Positions 25,333 to 34,192 are shown, counted from the first letter of the stretch. The stretch is 64,000 nt of DNA from Acidobacteriota bacterium (GCA_034211275.1 JAXHTF010000003.1:31783-95782), one strand, 5' to 3'. The notes: generated by a model from the sequence alone, not told the origin. Numbers and translations are program-made.

Positions 25333-25465
25333 CTGACGGGAGCACGAGCGGGCGGATCTGTGCGGCGAGGCGGGTGGAGCGCCGAATCCTCAGAGAGTAC
25401 CCCTCGCGCTGGGGCGCCGGACCCACGAATAGGTTGCACCGCTGCGAGTCGTCTGCCGAGCTTGT

Positions 25466-25481
25466 CTTGCGCCAATGCAAG
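25466..25481. promoter_or_regulatory. inverted repeat CTTGC-N6-GCAAG, activator site 2
   Basis: CTTGC-GCCAAT-GCAAG, extended by one more base pair (T/A) on the outside. It is located about 125 bases before the predicted transcription start, a typical upstream activating position for a sigma-54 promoter. Confidence 0.65.
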
Positions 25482-25534
25482 AGTCTGCTTCCCGGCGCGC
25501 CTTCTCCCAACTCCGAGAACGCGGCTTGCCGGGA

Positions 25535-25549
25535 CTTGCCGCGGGCAAG
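25535..25549. promoter_or_regulatory. inverted repeat CTTGC-N5-GCAAG, possible third site
   Basis: CTTGC-CGCGG-GCAAG has the same arms as the two upstream sites but one base less between them. It ends 16 bases before the -24 element, so binding there might repress or tune rather than activate. It could also be a chance match in GC-rich DNA. Confidence 0.45.
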
Positions 25550-25565
25550 AGGGTATCCCAGCACA

Positions 25566-25581
25566 TGGCACGTGCTTTGCT
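25566..25581 (+). promoter_or_regulatory. sigma-54 (RpoN) promoter, -24/-12
   Basis: TGGCACG-TGCT-TTGCT matches the full sigma-54 consensus TGGCACG-N4-TTGCW. Transcription should begin near 25592, some 15 bases before the ATG at 25607. It lies downstream of the NtrC-type gene and its putative binding sites, and upstream of the CusCBA-type operon. Confidence 0.88.
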
Positions 25582-25606
25582 CTAGGTCTCTCTATGGTGG
25601 TAGTGC

Positions 25607-25960
25607 ATGGTGCGAGACACGGACATCGACAAGCAGGCCAGTCGGCTGATCAAGGCCCTACAGCCTACCTTGCGCCACCACCTCGGTCTCGAGGGTCTGG
25701 AGAGACAGTTTGTGACCGAGCTTTATTGGCGGCTCCGTCAAACACTCGTCGATTGCGGTGGATTGGCTGCGAGATCGAACGAGCGCCCAGTCGACCCGCA
25801 GAAGCTCACCCTCGATGTCTATCTCACGGCAGCGACGTGCCTAGAGGGAAGCAAGGTCACACCCGATCTGCTCAGTACCTTGAGCAAGACCATAGAGCAA
25901 GCCATCGAAGAGTTCTCGAACACTCGAGAAAGAATGACTGAAGAGGAAGATCTCTCATGA
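25607..25960 (+). CDS. small cytoplasmic hypothetical protein, first gene of the sigma-54 operon
   Basis: A 117-residue, mainly helical, charged protein without signal peptide or metal-binding pattern; it has two Cys (in LVDCGGLAARS and AATCLEGS). I do not recognise it. It is the first gene after the sigma-54 promoter, with a weak GGTGG ribosome site, and overlaps the next gene by four bases. Position alone suggests a role in the efflux operon. Confidence 0.6.
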   Translation: MVRDTDIDKQASRLIKALQPTLRHHLGLEGLERQFVTELYWRLRQTLVDCGGLAARSNERPVDPQKLTLDVYLTAATCLEGSKVTPDLLSTLSKTIEQAIEEFSNTRERMTEEEDLS

Positions 25961-26424
25961 AAACACTAAGGATGTGTCAGCACGCGGCGTTCATCGGCTT
26001 GATAATCGCCATTTCAACGTCGGCCAGCCTGAGCGCCGGAGAGGTGGCCGAGCAGAAGGCACCGACTGGCAAGATGGAAAGCTGCAAGGCGCTGATGGAG
26101 CAACATCGTGCTTCGATGTCAGCGAGCCGCGGCGCGGATGGCCGCCTTCAGGCCCTTGTCGATGTCATAGACGAGGCCGAAGGCCAGGCCCGGACCGATG
26201 CCTTGGTGGCTGCCGTGAAGGAGCTGGCAGCTCAGCATCGCCAGACGCGCTCCATGATGAGCATGGAAACCAAAAAGCAGAGCCACATGATGGCTCATAT
26301 GCGCGACGGCACGAAGATGCCCGCTTGCCCGATGATGCAAGAAATGGCGGCGCAAGAGGTGGCGCCGGCGGACTCCGGCGAAAGCGATGTCTCGGAAGGG
26401 CACGAGGAGCACCACGACCTTTGA
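25957..26424 (+). CDS. secreted Met/His-rich small protein
   Basis: A 155-residue protein with a signal peptide (AAFIGLIIAISTSASLSAG). The mature chain is helical with many Met and His residues (MMSMETKKQSHMMAHMRDG, then CPMMQEMAA) and an acidic His tail (EGHEEHHDL). The composition fits a periplasmic copper/silver-binding protein or chaperone for the CusCBA-type pump encoded downstream. It overlaps the first gene of the operon by four bases. Confidence 0.7.
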   Translation: MKTLRMCQHAAFIGLIIAISTSASLSAGEVAEQKAPTGKMESCKALMEQHRASMSASRGADGRLQALVDVIDEAEGQARTDALVAAVKELAAQHRQTRSMMSMETKKQSHMMAHMRDGTKMPACPMMQEMAAQEVAPADSGESDVSEGHEEHHDL

Positions 26425-26506
26425 TGCCAGGTGCTTGAAATGTCTCGTCACGGCACCGCCCGGGAGCGACCCGATCGACTCATCAACCAGGGACTTGGAA
26501 AGATAA

Positions 26507-26989
26507 ATGAGAGTGACTTTACCAGTCTGTCGAAACACGTCGTTGCTCGTGGCAGCGTTAACCGCTCTGGCATTTTCCACCTCGCTGCTCGGCGACGAGG
26601 TCGATTGGGCGGCCGGCGAGTTCGCCGGTTCCCAGGAAGAGGTCGAAATGCTCATGGCCTACAACCGATCCATCTCGCTCACCGAGCCTCAGGAGACCAT
26701 TCGCACGCAGGCCCTCGAAACGATCCCAGCTCCATGTTGCAGCTAGCATTCAGCCGCGACCTGCTGCTGCGAGTCCAACTTGACTCGCTTCATCGGGGGG
26801 CTGGCCAAATTTCTCATCACGCGGCGAGGGGCTTCCGTGGAAGTCGTCCGCAAGGCAGCCACGGCCTGGATCGCGGAGCTCAATCCAGAGGGCTTCTCGG
26901 GCGACGCGTGTTTCTCCGGCGGCTGCAACAAGCCGTTCTCTGAAGGCGGGTGCGGCGGGATGAGCGAGAAGCGTCTCAAGTTTCGCTAG
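26507..26989 (+). pseudogene. secreted Cys-rich protein interrupted by an in-frame TAG
   Basis: Codons 1-79 encode a signal peptide, an acidic segment and IPAPCCS. TAG follows at 26744. Beyond it, without any frame change, come HSAATCCCESNLTRFIGGLAKF, broken here as HSAATCCCESNL and TRFIGG, then GDACFSGGCNKPFSEGGCGG and a stop at 26987. PCCS...TCCC...GDAC..GGC..PF..GGCGG is one continuous motif set of a Cys-rich secreted family known to me from copper clusters. The stop therefore interrupts a single gene of about 160 codons. It may be a nonsense mutation, a sequencing error or readthrough. Without readthrough only the short N-terminal part is made. Confidence 0.7.
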
Positions 26990-27035
26990 CGCTCCTCCTT
27001 CCAACCAGCGCAAGCCTCCACTAAGGAGCGCCAGG

Positions 27036-27374
27036 ATGAAATTGATCAAAGCTTTCATCAGGAAAAACAGAGTCGATGACGTATTGCTGGGTCTGCAAGA
27101 GGCCGGTGCCGCTGGCGCGACGGTTTCACACGTCCACGGCGTCGGATACGGCTTCAGACGTCACCTCGGCGGGCTTGCCCCCAACGATCTTTCAAAGACC
27201 GAAGAAGCTCTAAAGGTCGAAGTCGTCTGTCGATCTCAACAGGTCGATGACCTTTTGGAGACACTAGTGAGGTCCGCTCGTACCGGATTCGCAGGGGATG
27301 GCATCGTCTTCGTCACCAACGTGGAGCGGGTTAGGAAGATCCGCAATGGAAACGAAGGTCACGATGCTCTCTAG
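27036..27374 (+). CDS. PII-like (GlnB-family) protein in the efflux operon
   Basis: A 112-residue protein with the PII fold: IKAFIRKNRVDDVLLGLQEA start and the C-terminal signature GFAGDGIVFVTNVERVRKIRNG. The usual uridylylated Tyr of the T-loop (present in GlnB/GlnK) is absent; the T-loop region reads VHGVGYGFRRHLGGL. PII-like proteins encoded with CusA-type pumps form a separate branch that may sense a ligand or metal and control the transporter. AAGGAGCG precedes the ATG, and the end overlaps the outer-membrane factor gene by 29 bases. Confidence 0.8.
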   Translation: MKLIKAFIRKNRVDDVLLGLQEAGAAGATVSHVHGVGYGFRRHLGGLAPNDLSKTEEALKVEVVCRSQQVDDLLETLVRSARTGFAGDGIVFVTNVERVRKIRNGNEGHDAL

Positions 27375-28746
27375 GAAAGTGGAATCGAGATCGACATACT
27401 TCAGATGGACTTTGCCTTGGATCCGCTTCGGCGTTTGGCTCCTGGTCGGGTTTGGGCTGACGCAACCGCTGGTGCTCTCTGCTTCGTCCCCTGCTCGACC
27501 GACGGACCCACAACGACCCGATGATCAGGCCCAAGGGCAGGCCCTCGACGAGCTTCTCGCCGACGCCGCACGATTCAATCCGCGACTTCGAGCCGCCTAC
27601 GACCGCTGGCAGGCGGCGCTCGAGAGGATCGAGCAGGCCGACGTGCTACCTGATCCGCAGGCCCACTTCGCCTATTTCATCGAATCGGTGGAGACGCGAG
27701 TCGGCCCCCAGGAGCAGAAGCTCGGCGTGACCCAGAAGGTGCCGTGGCCGTCGAAGCTAGGGCTTCGCCTGGAGGTCGCGGTCGAGGCCGCGCGTGTCGC
27801 CGAGCAGCGCTACCAGGTGATCAAGCTGCGGCTCTTCTATGACATCAAGGACGCCTACTACGAGCTCTACTATCTGGCTCGAGCGATCTCCATCACCGAA
27901 GACAACATCGCTCTTCTCGGGCACCTGGAAAGCGTGGCCCAGGCCAATTTCATGGTCGGCGCCCCGGTTTCCGGTGTCGTCAAGGCCCAGCTCGAGCTGG
28001 GCAAGCTCGATGACCGGCTCCGCACCCTCCAGGATCTCCGCGAGCCCGCCCTCGCCCGCTTGAATGCCGCGCTCGGCCGTCCAGCCGACGCGCCCGTTCG
28101 CTGGCCGGAGCGTGTGCCGGACCGGGAGCTCGAGCTGGAAGATCAGCTCGTCTTCGAATCCCTGACCGAGCGCAATCCTGAGCTGCTCGCCCTCGACCAC
28201 GAGATCGAGCGCACTAGCAAGGCGATCGCCCTGGCGCGGACGGCCTTCCGGCCTGACTTCAATTTTGGTCTCGACTGGGTTTCAACCGGGGACGCGATCA
28301 ATCCCGCACTCCCTGGCAGCGGGCAGGATCCCCTGGTGGCCAGGGTCTCGGTGACCCTGCCGATCTGGAGGTCCAAGTACCGATCCGCCGTGCGCGAGGC
28401 CGAGCGGCGACGCGGGGCCGCACGCGGCGCTCGGGCCGATGCGGAATTCGGCCTCGAAGCCCGGGTCGAGCTGGCGCTCTTCCGATTCCATGATGCCGAA
28501 CGAAAGATCGATCTCTACCGCGACACCCTGGTGCCGCTTTCCGAAGCCTCCCTCGAGGTCGCCCAGCAGGCCTACGAAGCAGGCAAGGAGGACTTCCTCG
28601 ACGTGATCGACGCGCAGCGACAACTGCTCGAGCTTCAGCTCGCCCTCGAGCGCAGCCTCGCCTTTCGAGAACAGCGCCTGGCCGAGGTCGAGATGCTGGC
28701 GGGCCGGCCGCTCGCCGGCGGAGCTTCCCAAGGAGACCCACCATGA
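27346..28746 (+). CDS. cusC: TolC-type outer-membrane factor (CusC/CzcC-like)
   Basis: A 466-residue outer-membrane efflux protein. A signal segment (residues 20-45, WIRFGVWLLVGFGLTQPLVL) is followed by two OEP repeats of coiled helices, each ending near AYYELYYLARAI and GKEDFLDVIDAQRQLL. It should form the trimeric channel for the RND system encoded downstream. The ATG at 27346 is preferred because AGGA lies about nine bases upstream; the next ATG is at 27364. It overlaps the adaptor gene by four bases. Confidence 0.87.
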   Translation: METKVTMLSRKVESRSTYFRWTLPWIRFGVWLLVGFGLTQPLVLSASSPARPTDPQRPDDQAQGQALDELLADAARFNPRLRAAYDRWQAALERIEQADVLPDPQAHFAYFIESVETRVGPQEQKLGVTQKVPWPSKLGLRLEVAVEAARVAEQRYQVIKLRLFYDIKDAYYELYYLARAISITEDNIALLGHLESVAQANFMVGAPVSGVVKAQLELGKLDDRLRTLQDLREPALARLNAALGRPADAPVRWPERVPDRELELEDQLVFESLTERNPELLALDHEIERTSKAIALARTAFRPDFNFGLDWVSTGDAINPALPGSGQDPLVARVSVTLPIWRSKYRSAVREAERRRGAARGARADAEFGLEARVELALFRFHDAERKIDLYRDTLVPLSEASLEVAQQAYEAGKEDFLDVIDAQRQLLELQLALERSLAFREQRLAEVEMLAGRPLAGGASQGDPP

Positions 28747-30143
28747 AGAAACAGATGGGCGCCTTCGCGGCGGTCTTCTTGACCGCGCTCGCTCTCGGTT
28801 ACGCCCTGCGCGGCGGCTCGCCGGCGACCGATCCGTCGCATGGCGTCGCGACACCGTCCCAGGCGACGACGCCCGGCGCCGAGAGCGCGCATGCATCTCA
28901 CGGCGGCGCCGATGATCTCGGGCCGCGCGGGATTCGGCTGACGCCGGCCGCCGAGAAGCTCGCCGAAATCCAGACCCGTGTCGTCGAGCGCAAGATGGTC
29001 GGCGCCGAGGTCCGCATGGTGGGCAAGCTAGCCTACGACGAAACCCGTCTGGCCTACATCTCGGCCTACGTCCCGGGCAGGCTCGATCGTCTCTACATCG
29101 ACTTCACCGGCGCACCGGTCAATAAGGGAGACCATCTCGTCTACCTCTACAGTCCGGAGCTGCTGGCCGCCCAAGAAGAGCTGATCCAGGCCATCCGGAC
29201 AGCCAAGAGCCTCCAAAAAAGCAACGTCACGGTACTTCGCGACCGGGTCCAGACGACCGTCGAGTCGTCTCGGGAAAAGCTTCGTCTCTGGGGCTTGACT
29301 ACCGAGCAGATCGCCGACATCGAGGCGCGCGGAGTGCCCCAGGAGCATCTCACGATCTACTCGCCGATGACCGGCATCGTGATTCACAAGAACGCTCAGG
29401 AGGGCATGTACGTCCAGACCGGCACACGCATCTACACGATCGCCGACCTCTCCCACCTGTGGGTCCTGCTCGACGCCTATGAATCCGACCTCGAGTGGCT
29501 GCGCTACGCCCAGAGGGTCGACCTCGAGGTCGAGGCCTATCCGGGCGAGGCGTTTCGCGGACGGATTTCGTTCATCGACCCGGTGCTCGACCCGACCACT
29601 CGCACCGTCAAGGTGCGGGTCCAGGTCGAGAACCCGCACGGCCGCCTCAAGCCGGAGATGTTCGTGCGCGCCGTGGTCGAGCCGCAGCTGACCGCCGGCG
29701 GCAAGGTGACCAGCGCCGATCTCGTCGGCAAGTGGATCAGCCCGATGCACCCCGAGATCATCCGGCCACGGCCGGGAACCTGCCCGATCTGCGGCACCCC
29801 CCTGGTGCGGGCCGAATCGCTCGGCTACGTCGACGAGGGTGCGGGCTCCGACGAGCCGCCGCTAGTGATTCCGGCCTCGGCACCGCTGCTCACCGGCAAG
29901 CGGGCGGTGGTCTACGTGCAGCTGCCGGATCGGCCGGGGGTCTACGAGGGACGCGAGGTGAGGCTCGGTCCGCGGGCGGGTGGCTACTACCTCGTCGAGG
30001 AAGGGTTGCACGAGGGTGAAAGGGTCGTGGTCAACGGTAACTTCAAGCTCGACAGCGCGCTGCAGATCCGGGCCAAGCCGAGCATGATGAACCCGGAAGG
30101 CGGTGGCCCGGCGCCCGCCCACGCCCACGGTGGTGACTCGTGA
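28743..30143 (+). CDS. cusB: CusB-like periplasmic adaptor with heavy-metal-binding insert
   Basis: A 466-residue RND adaptor (membrane fusion protein). It starts with a membrane anchor, then a His-containing linker (ESAHASHGGADD), barrel-sandwich hybrid and hairpin regions (LDRLYIDFTGAPVNKGD, LTTEQIADIEARG) and beta barrel (DLSHLWVLLDAYESDL). A heavy-metal-binding motif MHPEI...GTCPICGTPLV sits late in the chain (about residues 333-360), before the membrane-proximal domain. In CusB homologues this module, if present, is usually N-terminal. The adaptor probably receives copper from periplasmic carriers and passes it to CusA. Confidence 0.87.
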   Translation: MKKQMGAFAAVFLTALALGYALRGGSPATDPSHGVATPSQATTPGAESAHASHGGADDLGPRGIRLTPAAEKLAEIQTRVVERKMVGAEVRMVGKLAYDETRLAYISAYVPGRLDRLYIDFTGAPVNKGDHLVYLYSPELLAAQEELIQAIRTAKSLQKSNVTVLRDRVQTTVESSREKLRLWGLTTEQIADIEARGVPQEHLTIYSPMTGIVIHKNAQEGMYVQTGTRIYTIADLSHLWVLLDAYESDLEWLRYAQRVDLEVEAYPGEAFRGRISFIDPVLDPTTRTVKVRVQVENPHGRLKPEMFVRAVVEPQLTAGGKVTSADLVGKWISPMHPEIIRPRPGTCPICGTPLVRAESLGYVDEGAGSDEPPLVIPASAPLLTGKRAVVYVQLPDRPGVYEGREVRLGPRAGGYYLVEEGLHEGERVVVNGNFKLDSALQIRAKPSMMNPEGGGPAPAHAHGGDS

Positions 30144-33100
30144 CGAAGCCGGTTTCGAGTCTCGATGCGGCGAGCACCGACCCGGACGGTGGTGGCGGAT
30201 CGGTCTTCGACGGCCTGGTCGCCGGGGCGGTCGCGGCCTGCCTGAAGAACAAGCTGCTGGTGGCGCTGGCGGTGCTCCTGGTGCTGGCCTGGGGCGCCGC
30301 GGTGGCGCCATTCGACTGGCAGCTCGGCGCCTTGCCGCGGGATCCGGTCCCCACCGACGCGATCCCCGACATCGGCGAGAATCAGCAGATCGTCTTCACG
30401 CGCTGGATGGGCCGCTCGCCGCAAGACGTGGAAGACCAGATCACCTACCCGCTGACGGTCTCGCTGCTCGGTCTGCCGCAGGTCAAGACCATCCGCAGCT
30501 ACTCGATGTTCGGATTCTCGACCATCCTGATCATCTTCGAGGACGAGGTCGAATTCTACTGGTCGAGATCCCGCATCCTCGAGAAGCTTAACAGTCTGCC
30601 CTCCGGTACCTTGCCGCCGGGCGTACAGCCGGCGCTCGGTCCCGACGCCACCTCCCTAGGCCAGATCTTCTGGTACACCCTCGAGGGGACCGGTGCAGAC
30701 GGCGAGCCGACGGGAGGCTGGGATCTCCACGAGCTGCGCACGATCCAGGACTGGTACGTGCGCTACGCGCTGATGTCGGTGTCGGGAGTCTCCGAGGTCG
30801 CCTCGATCGGCGGCTTCGTGCAGGAGTACCAGATCGACGTCGACCCCGACGCCATGCGCGCCCACGGAATCAAGCTGCACCAGGTCTTCCAGGCGGTGCA
30901 GCGCTCGAATATCGACGTCGGCGCGCGAAGCATCGAGGTCAACCGGGTGGAGTACGTCATTCGGGGTCTCGGCTTTATCGAGAACCTGGAGGACATCGAG
31001 CACAGCGTCATCAAGATGACGGACAACGTGCCGATCTACATCAAGGACGTGGGGACGGTCCACCTGGGTCCGGCGGGGCGCCGCGGCGCGCTCGACAAGG
31101 GCGGCGCCGAAGCGGTCGGCGGGGTGGTGGTCGTGCGCTACGGCGAGAATCCTTTGGCGACGATCAACCGGCTGAAAGAGAAGATCGCCGAGATCTCGCC
31201 CGGGTTGCCGAAGAAGACCCTCGACGACGACACGGTGAGCCAGGTCCGCATCGTCCCGTTCTACGATCGTTCCGGCCTCATCTACGAGACCCTCGGGACC
31301 CTCAGCGACGCCCTGATCGACGAGATCTTCGTCACCATGATCGTCATCCTGCTGATGGTCATGCACCTGCGCAGCTCGATATTGATCTCGGCGATGCTGC
31401 CGCTCTCGGTGCTGATGACCTTCATCGCGATGAAAGTCTTCGGCGTCGAGGCCAACCTGGTCGCTCTCTCCGGCATCGCCATCGCCATCGGTTCGATGGT
31501 GACGATGGGCATTTTCCTGTGCGAGAACATCTTGAAGCACCTCGAGAACGCCGGGCCGGAGGCCGATACCCTCGAGGTGGTTTACCGCGCGGCCACCGAG
31601 GTGGGCAGCGCGGTGCTGACCGCACTCTTGACGACAGTCATCAGTTTCCTGCCGGTGTTCACGATGCAGGCGGCGGAGGGCAAGCTGTTCAAGCCCCTGG
31701 CCTTCACCAAGACCTTCGCCATGGTCGCCTCGCTGATCGTCGCCCTGGCGATGCTGCCGCCGGCCGCCCACTTGCTCTTCACGGTGCGGGTCCGGCGCGG
31801 CACGACTCGTCGCCTGCTGCTCGGCGCTCTCGCGGCCGCCGGCGTCGCCGTGACGTTCCTCGTCGCCTGGTGGATGGGGGTGATCCTGATCGGCGCCGCC
31901 GCGATCGGCCTCGGGCACGACGAGATTCCAGCGAAGATTCGCCGGCGCCTGCCGCTGGTGACCAATTTCGCGACCGCCCTGGTGGTCGCCGTCTTTCTGA
32001 CCCGTCACTGGCTGCCGCTGGGCGTGGATCGCGGCTTCGCGCGCAATCTGATCTTCGTCGTGGCGCTGATCGGCGTGCTCCTGCTCCTGATCGAGCTCTA
32101 CAAGCGCTCTTTCACCACGCTGCTTCGCTGGTGCCTGGCGCACAAGGCGATCTTCTTCGCGGCATCACTGGTCGTCTTCCTGCTCGGCATGATGGTCTGG
32201 CGCGGATTCGACAGCTTCTTCGGCTGGCTTCCCGGCGGCCTGCGCACATCAGGCCCGGTGGTCGCGGTGGCCGAAGCCTTCCCGGGCCTCGGCGAGGAAT
32301 TCATGCCACCGCTCGACGAGGGATCATTTCTCTACATGCCCGCGCTCATGCCGCACGCCTCGATCGGCGAGGCACTCGACGTCCTGCAGAAGCAGAACAG
32401 TGCGGTCGCGGCCATCCCCGAGATCAAGTCGGTGGCCGGCAAGCTCGGACGCGTCGAGAGCGCTCTCGATCCGGCACCGATCGCCATGCTGGAGACGATC
32501 ATCAACTATTTGCCGGAGTACAAGACCGACAAGGACGGTAGAAGAGTCCGCTTCGCCTACGACGAGAAGCAAGGCGGTTTCCTGCGAGACGAGGCGGGCG
32601 AGCTGGTCCGCGATTCCGATGGCCGGCCGTTTCGCCAGTGGCGCGATCACATTCGCACTCCTGGCGACATCTGGACTGAGATCGTGAGCGCCGCCGAGAT
32701 TCCCGGCGTCACGTCGGCCCCGAAGCTGCAGCCGATCAACGCGCGCATCGTCATGCTGCAGAGTGGCATGCGGGCTCCGATGGGGGTCAAGGTCAAGGGG
32801 CCGAGCCTCGAGGTGATCGAGAAAGTGGGCCTCCAGGTCGAGCGTTTCTTGAAGGAAGTGCCATCGGTGGAGGCGGGCGCCGTGGTCGCCGACCGGATCA
32901 TCGGCAAGCCCTATCTCGAGATCGACATCGACCGCAAAGCTATCGCCCGTCATGGTGTGGATGTGCGAGCGGTACAGAGCGTCATCGAGGTGGCGATCGG
33001 CGGCAAGGGCGTGACGACGACGGTGGAGGGCCGTGAGCGCTTCCCGGTCCGGGTGCGCTACTTGAGGGAGCTGCGCGACCAGATCGAGTCCCTCGAGCAG

Positions 33101-34030
33101 ATCCTGGTGCCGGCGGCGGACGGCGCGCAGATCCCGATGGGCCAGCTGGCCACGGTCGAGTTCGTGCGTGGGCCTCAGAACATCAAGAGCGAGGACACTT
33201 TCCTGGTCGGCTACGTCGTCTTCGACATGAAACCCGGCTTCGCCGAGGTCGACGTGGTCGAGCAATGCCAGGCCTACCTGGCGGCGAAGATCGAATCCGG
33301 CGAGCTGGAGCTGCCGGCCGGCGTCAGCTTCACCTTCGCCGGCAGCTACGAAAACCAGCTCCGCTCGGCCAAGAGACTCGCCATCGTGCTGCCAATCGCG
33401 CTGATCGCCATCTTCTTCATCTTGTACTTCCAGTTCAAGTCGGTGTCGACGACCCTCATCGTCTTCTCGACGATCGCCGTGGCGTGGTCCGGCGGATTTA
33501 TGTTGCTGTGGTTCTATGCCCAGCCGTGGTTCCTCGACTTCTCGGTCTTCAGCACCGACATGCGGGGGCTCTTCCAGATGCAGTCGATCAACCTGAGCGT
33601 CGCCATCTGGGTAGGATTCCTGGCGCTCTTCGGCATCGCCTCGGACAACGGCGTGGTGGTGGCGAGCCACCTCGAGCAGGTCTTTCGTGAACGCCGACCG
33701 CGCACCGTGGCCGAGATTCGTGAGGCCACCGTGGCTGGCGGTGAGGGGCGCATCCGAGCCACCTTGATGTCCTCGGCGGCCACGATGCTCGCCCTCTTGC
33801 CGGTCTTGACTTCCACCGGCCGCGGTGCCGACATCATGGTGCCGATGGCGATTCCCTCCTTCGGCGGCATGTTGCTCGCGCTGTTCACGATCCTGATGGT
33901 GCCGGTGCTTTACTGCGCGGCCGCGGAGCTTCGGTTTCGCTGGGCCGAGGCACGGGCTGGGCGCAGCGGGCGCACCGAATCCGACGCGGGTCCTGACGTC
34001 GATCCACTAGACGATGAGGAACCCCCATGA
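30140..34030 (+). CDS. cusA: CusA-like heavy-metal RND permease, long form
   Basis: A 1296-residue HME-RND transporter, about 250 residues longer than E. coli CusA. It has an RND start with two halves (QDVEDQITYPLTVSLLGLPQ; SVSTTLIVFSTIAVAWSGG) and SDNGVVVASH in TM10. The extra length lies mainly between residues 540 and 640 (additional hydrophobic segments with GHDEIPAKIRRR) and 780-850 (charged insert near DEKQGGFLRDEAGEL). In TM4 the motif reads IAIAIGSMVTMGIFLCENI, so the Asp that relays protons in CusA (D405) is Thr455 here. It is coupled to the adaptor gene through a GTGA overlap. Confidence 0.88.
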   Translation: MTKPVSSLDAASTDPDGGGGSVFDGLVAGAVAACLKNKLLVALAVLLVLAWGAAVAPFDWQLGALPRDPVPTDAIPDIGENQQIVFTRWMGRSPQDVEDQITYPLTVSLLGLPQVKTIRSYSMFGFSTILIIFEDEVEFYWSRSRILEKLNSLPSGTLPPGVQPALGPDATSLGQIFWYTLEGTGADGEPTGGWDLHELRTIQDWYVRYALMSVSGVSEVASIGGFVQEYQIDVDPDAMRAHGIKLHQVFQAVQRSNIDVGARSIEVNRVEYVIRGLGFIENLEDIEHSVIKMTDNVPIYIKDVGTVHLGPAGRRGALDKGGAEAVGGVVVVRYGENPLATINRLKEKIAEISPGLPKKTLDDDTVSQVRIVPFYDRSGLIYETLGTLSDALIDEIFVTMIVILLMVMHLRSSILISAMLPLSVLMTFIAMKVFGVEANLVALSGIAIAIGSMVTMGIFLCENILKHLENAGPEADTLEVVYRAATEVGSAVLTALLTTVISFLPVFTMQAAEGKLFKPLAFTKTFAMVASLIVALAMLPPAAHLLFTVRVRRGTTRRLLLGALAAAGVAVTFLVAWWMGVILIGAAAIGLGHDEIPAKIRRRLPLVTNFATALVVAVFLTRHWLPLGVDRGFARNLIFVVALIGVLLLLIELYKRSFTTLLRWCLAHKAIFFAASLVVFLLGMMVWRGFDSFFGWLPGGLRTSGPVVAVAEAFPGLGEEFMPPLDEGSFLYMPALMPHASIGEALDVLQKQNSAVAAIPEIKSVAGKLGRVESALDPAPIAMLETIINYLPEYKTDKDGRRVRFAYDEKQGGFLRDEAGELVRDSDGRPFRQWRDHIRTPGDIWTEIVSAAEIPGVTSAPKLQPINARIVMLQSGMRAPMGVKVKGPSLEVIEKVGLQVERFLKEVPSVEAGAVVADRIIGKPYLEIDIDRKAIARHGVDVRAVQSVIEVAIGGKGVTTTVEGRERFPVRVRYLRELRDQIESLEQILVPAADGAQIPMGQLATVEFVRGPQNIKSEDTFLVGYVVFDMKPGFAEVDVVEQCQAYLAAKIESGELELPAGVSFTFAGSYENQLRSAKRLAIVLPIALIAIFFILYFQFKSVSTTLIVFSTIAVAWSGGFMLLWFYAQPWFLDFSVFSTDMRGLFQMQSINLSVAIWVGFLALFGIASDNGVVVASHLEQVFRERRPRTVAEIREATVAGGEGRIRATLMSSAATMLALLPVLTSTGRGADIMVPMAIPSFGGMLLALFTILMVPVLYCAAAELRFRWAEARAGRSGRTESDAGPDVDPLDDEEPP

Positions 34031-34192
34031 GTCAATCTGAAATCGCGCGGCTCGTCAAACCGGCGATTCTTGGACTCGATATGCCGCGGTCACGCCGCGG
34101 TGGATTCCTCGGATCTCGGGGGCCGTGGACGTACCGGAGAAACCATGAGCCGGGCTCGAGAGAGTTCGCCGACCGCCACCAAGGAGTGAGAC

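Noticed and set aside
30656-33670. Long minus-strand open frames opposite the CusA-like gene
   Set aside because: They mirror codon bias of a GC-rich gene, are rich in His/Asp/Arg, and match no protein family.
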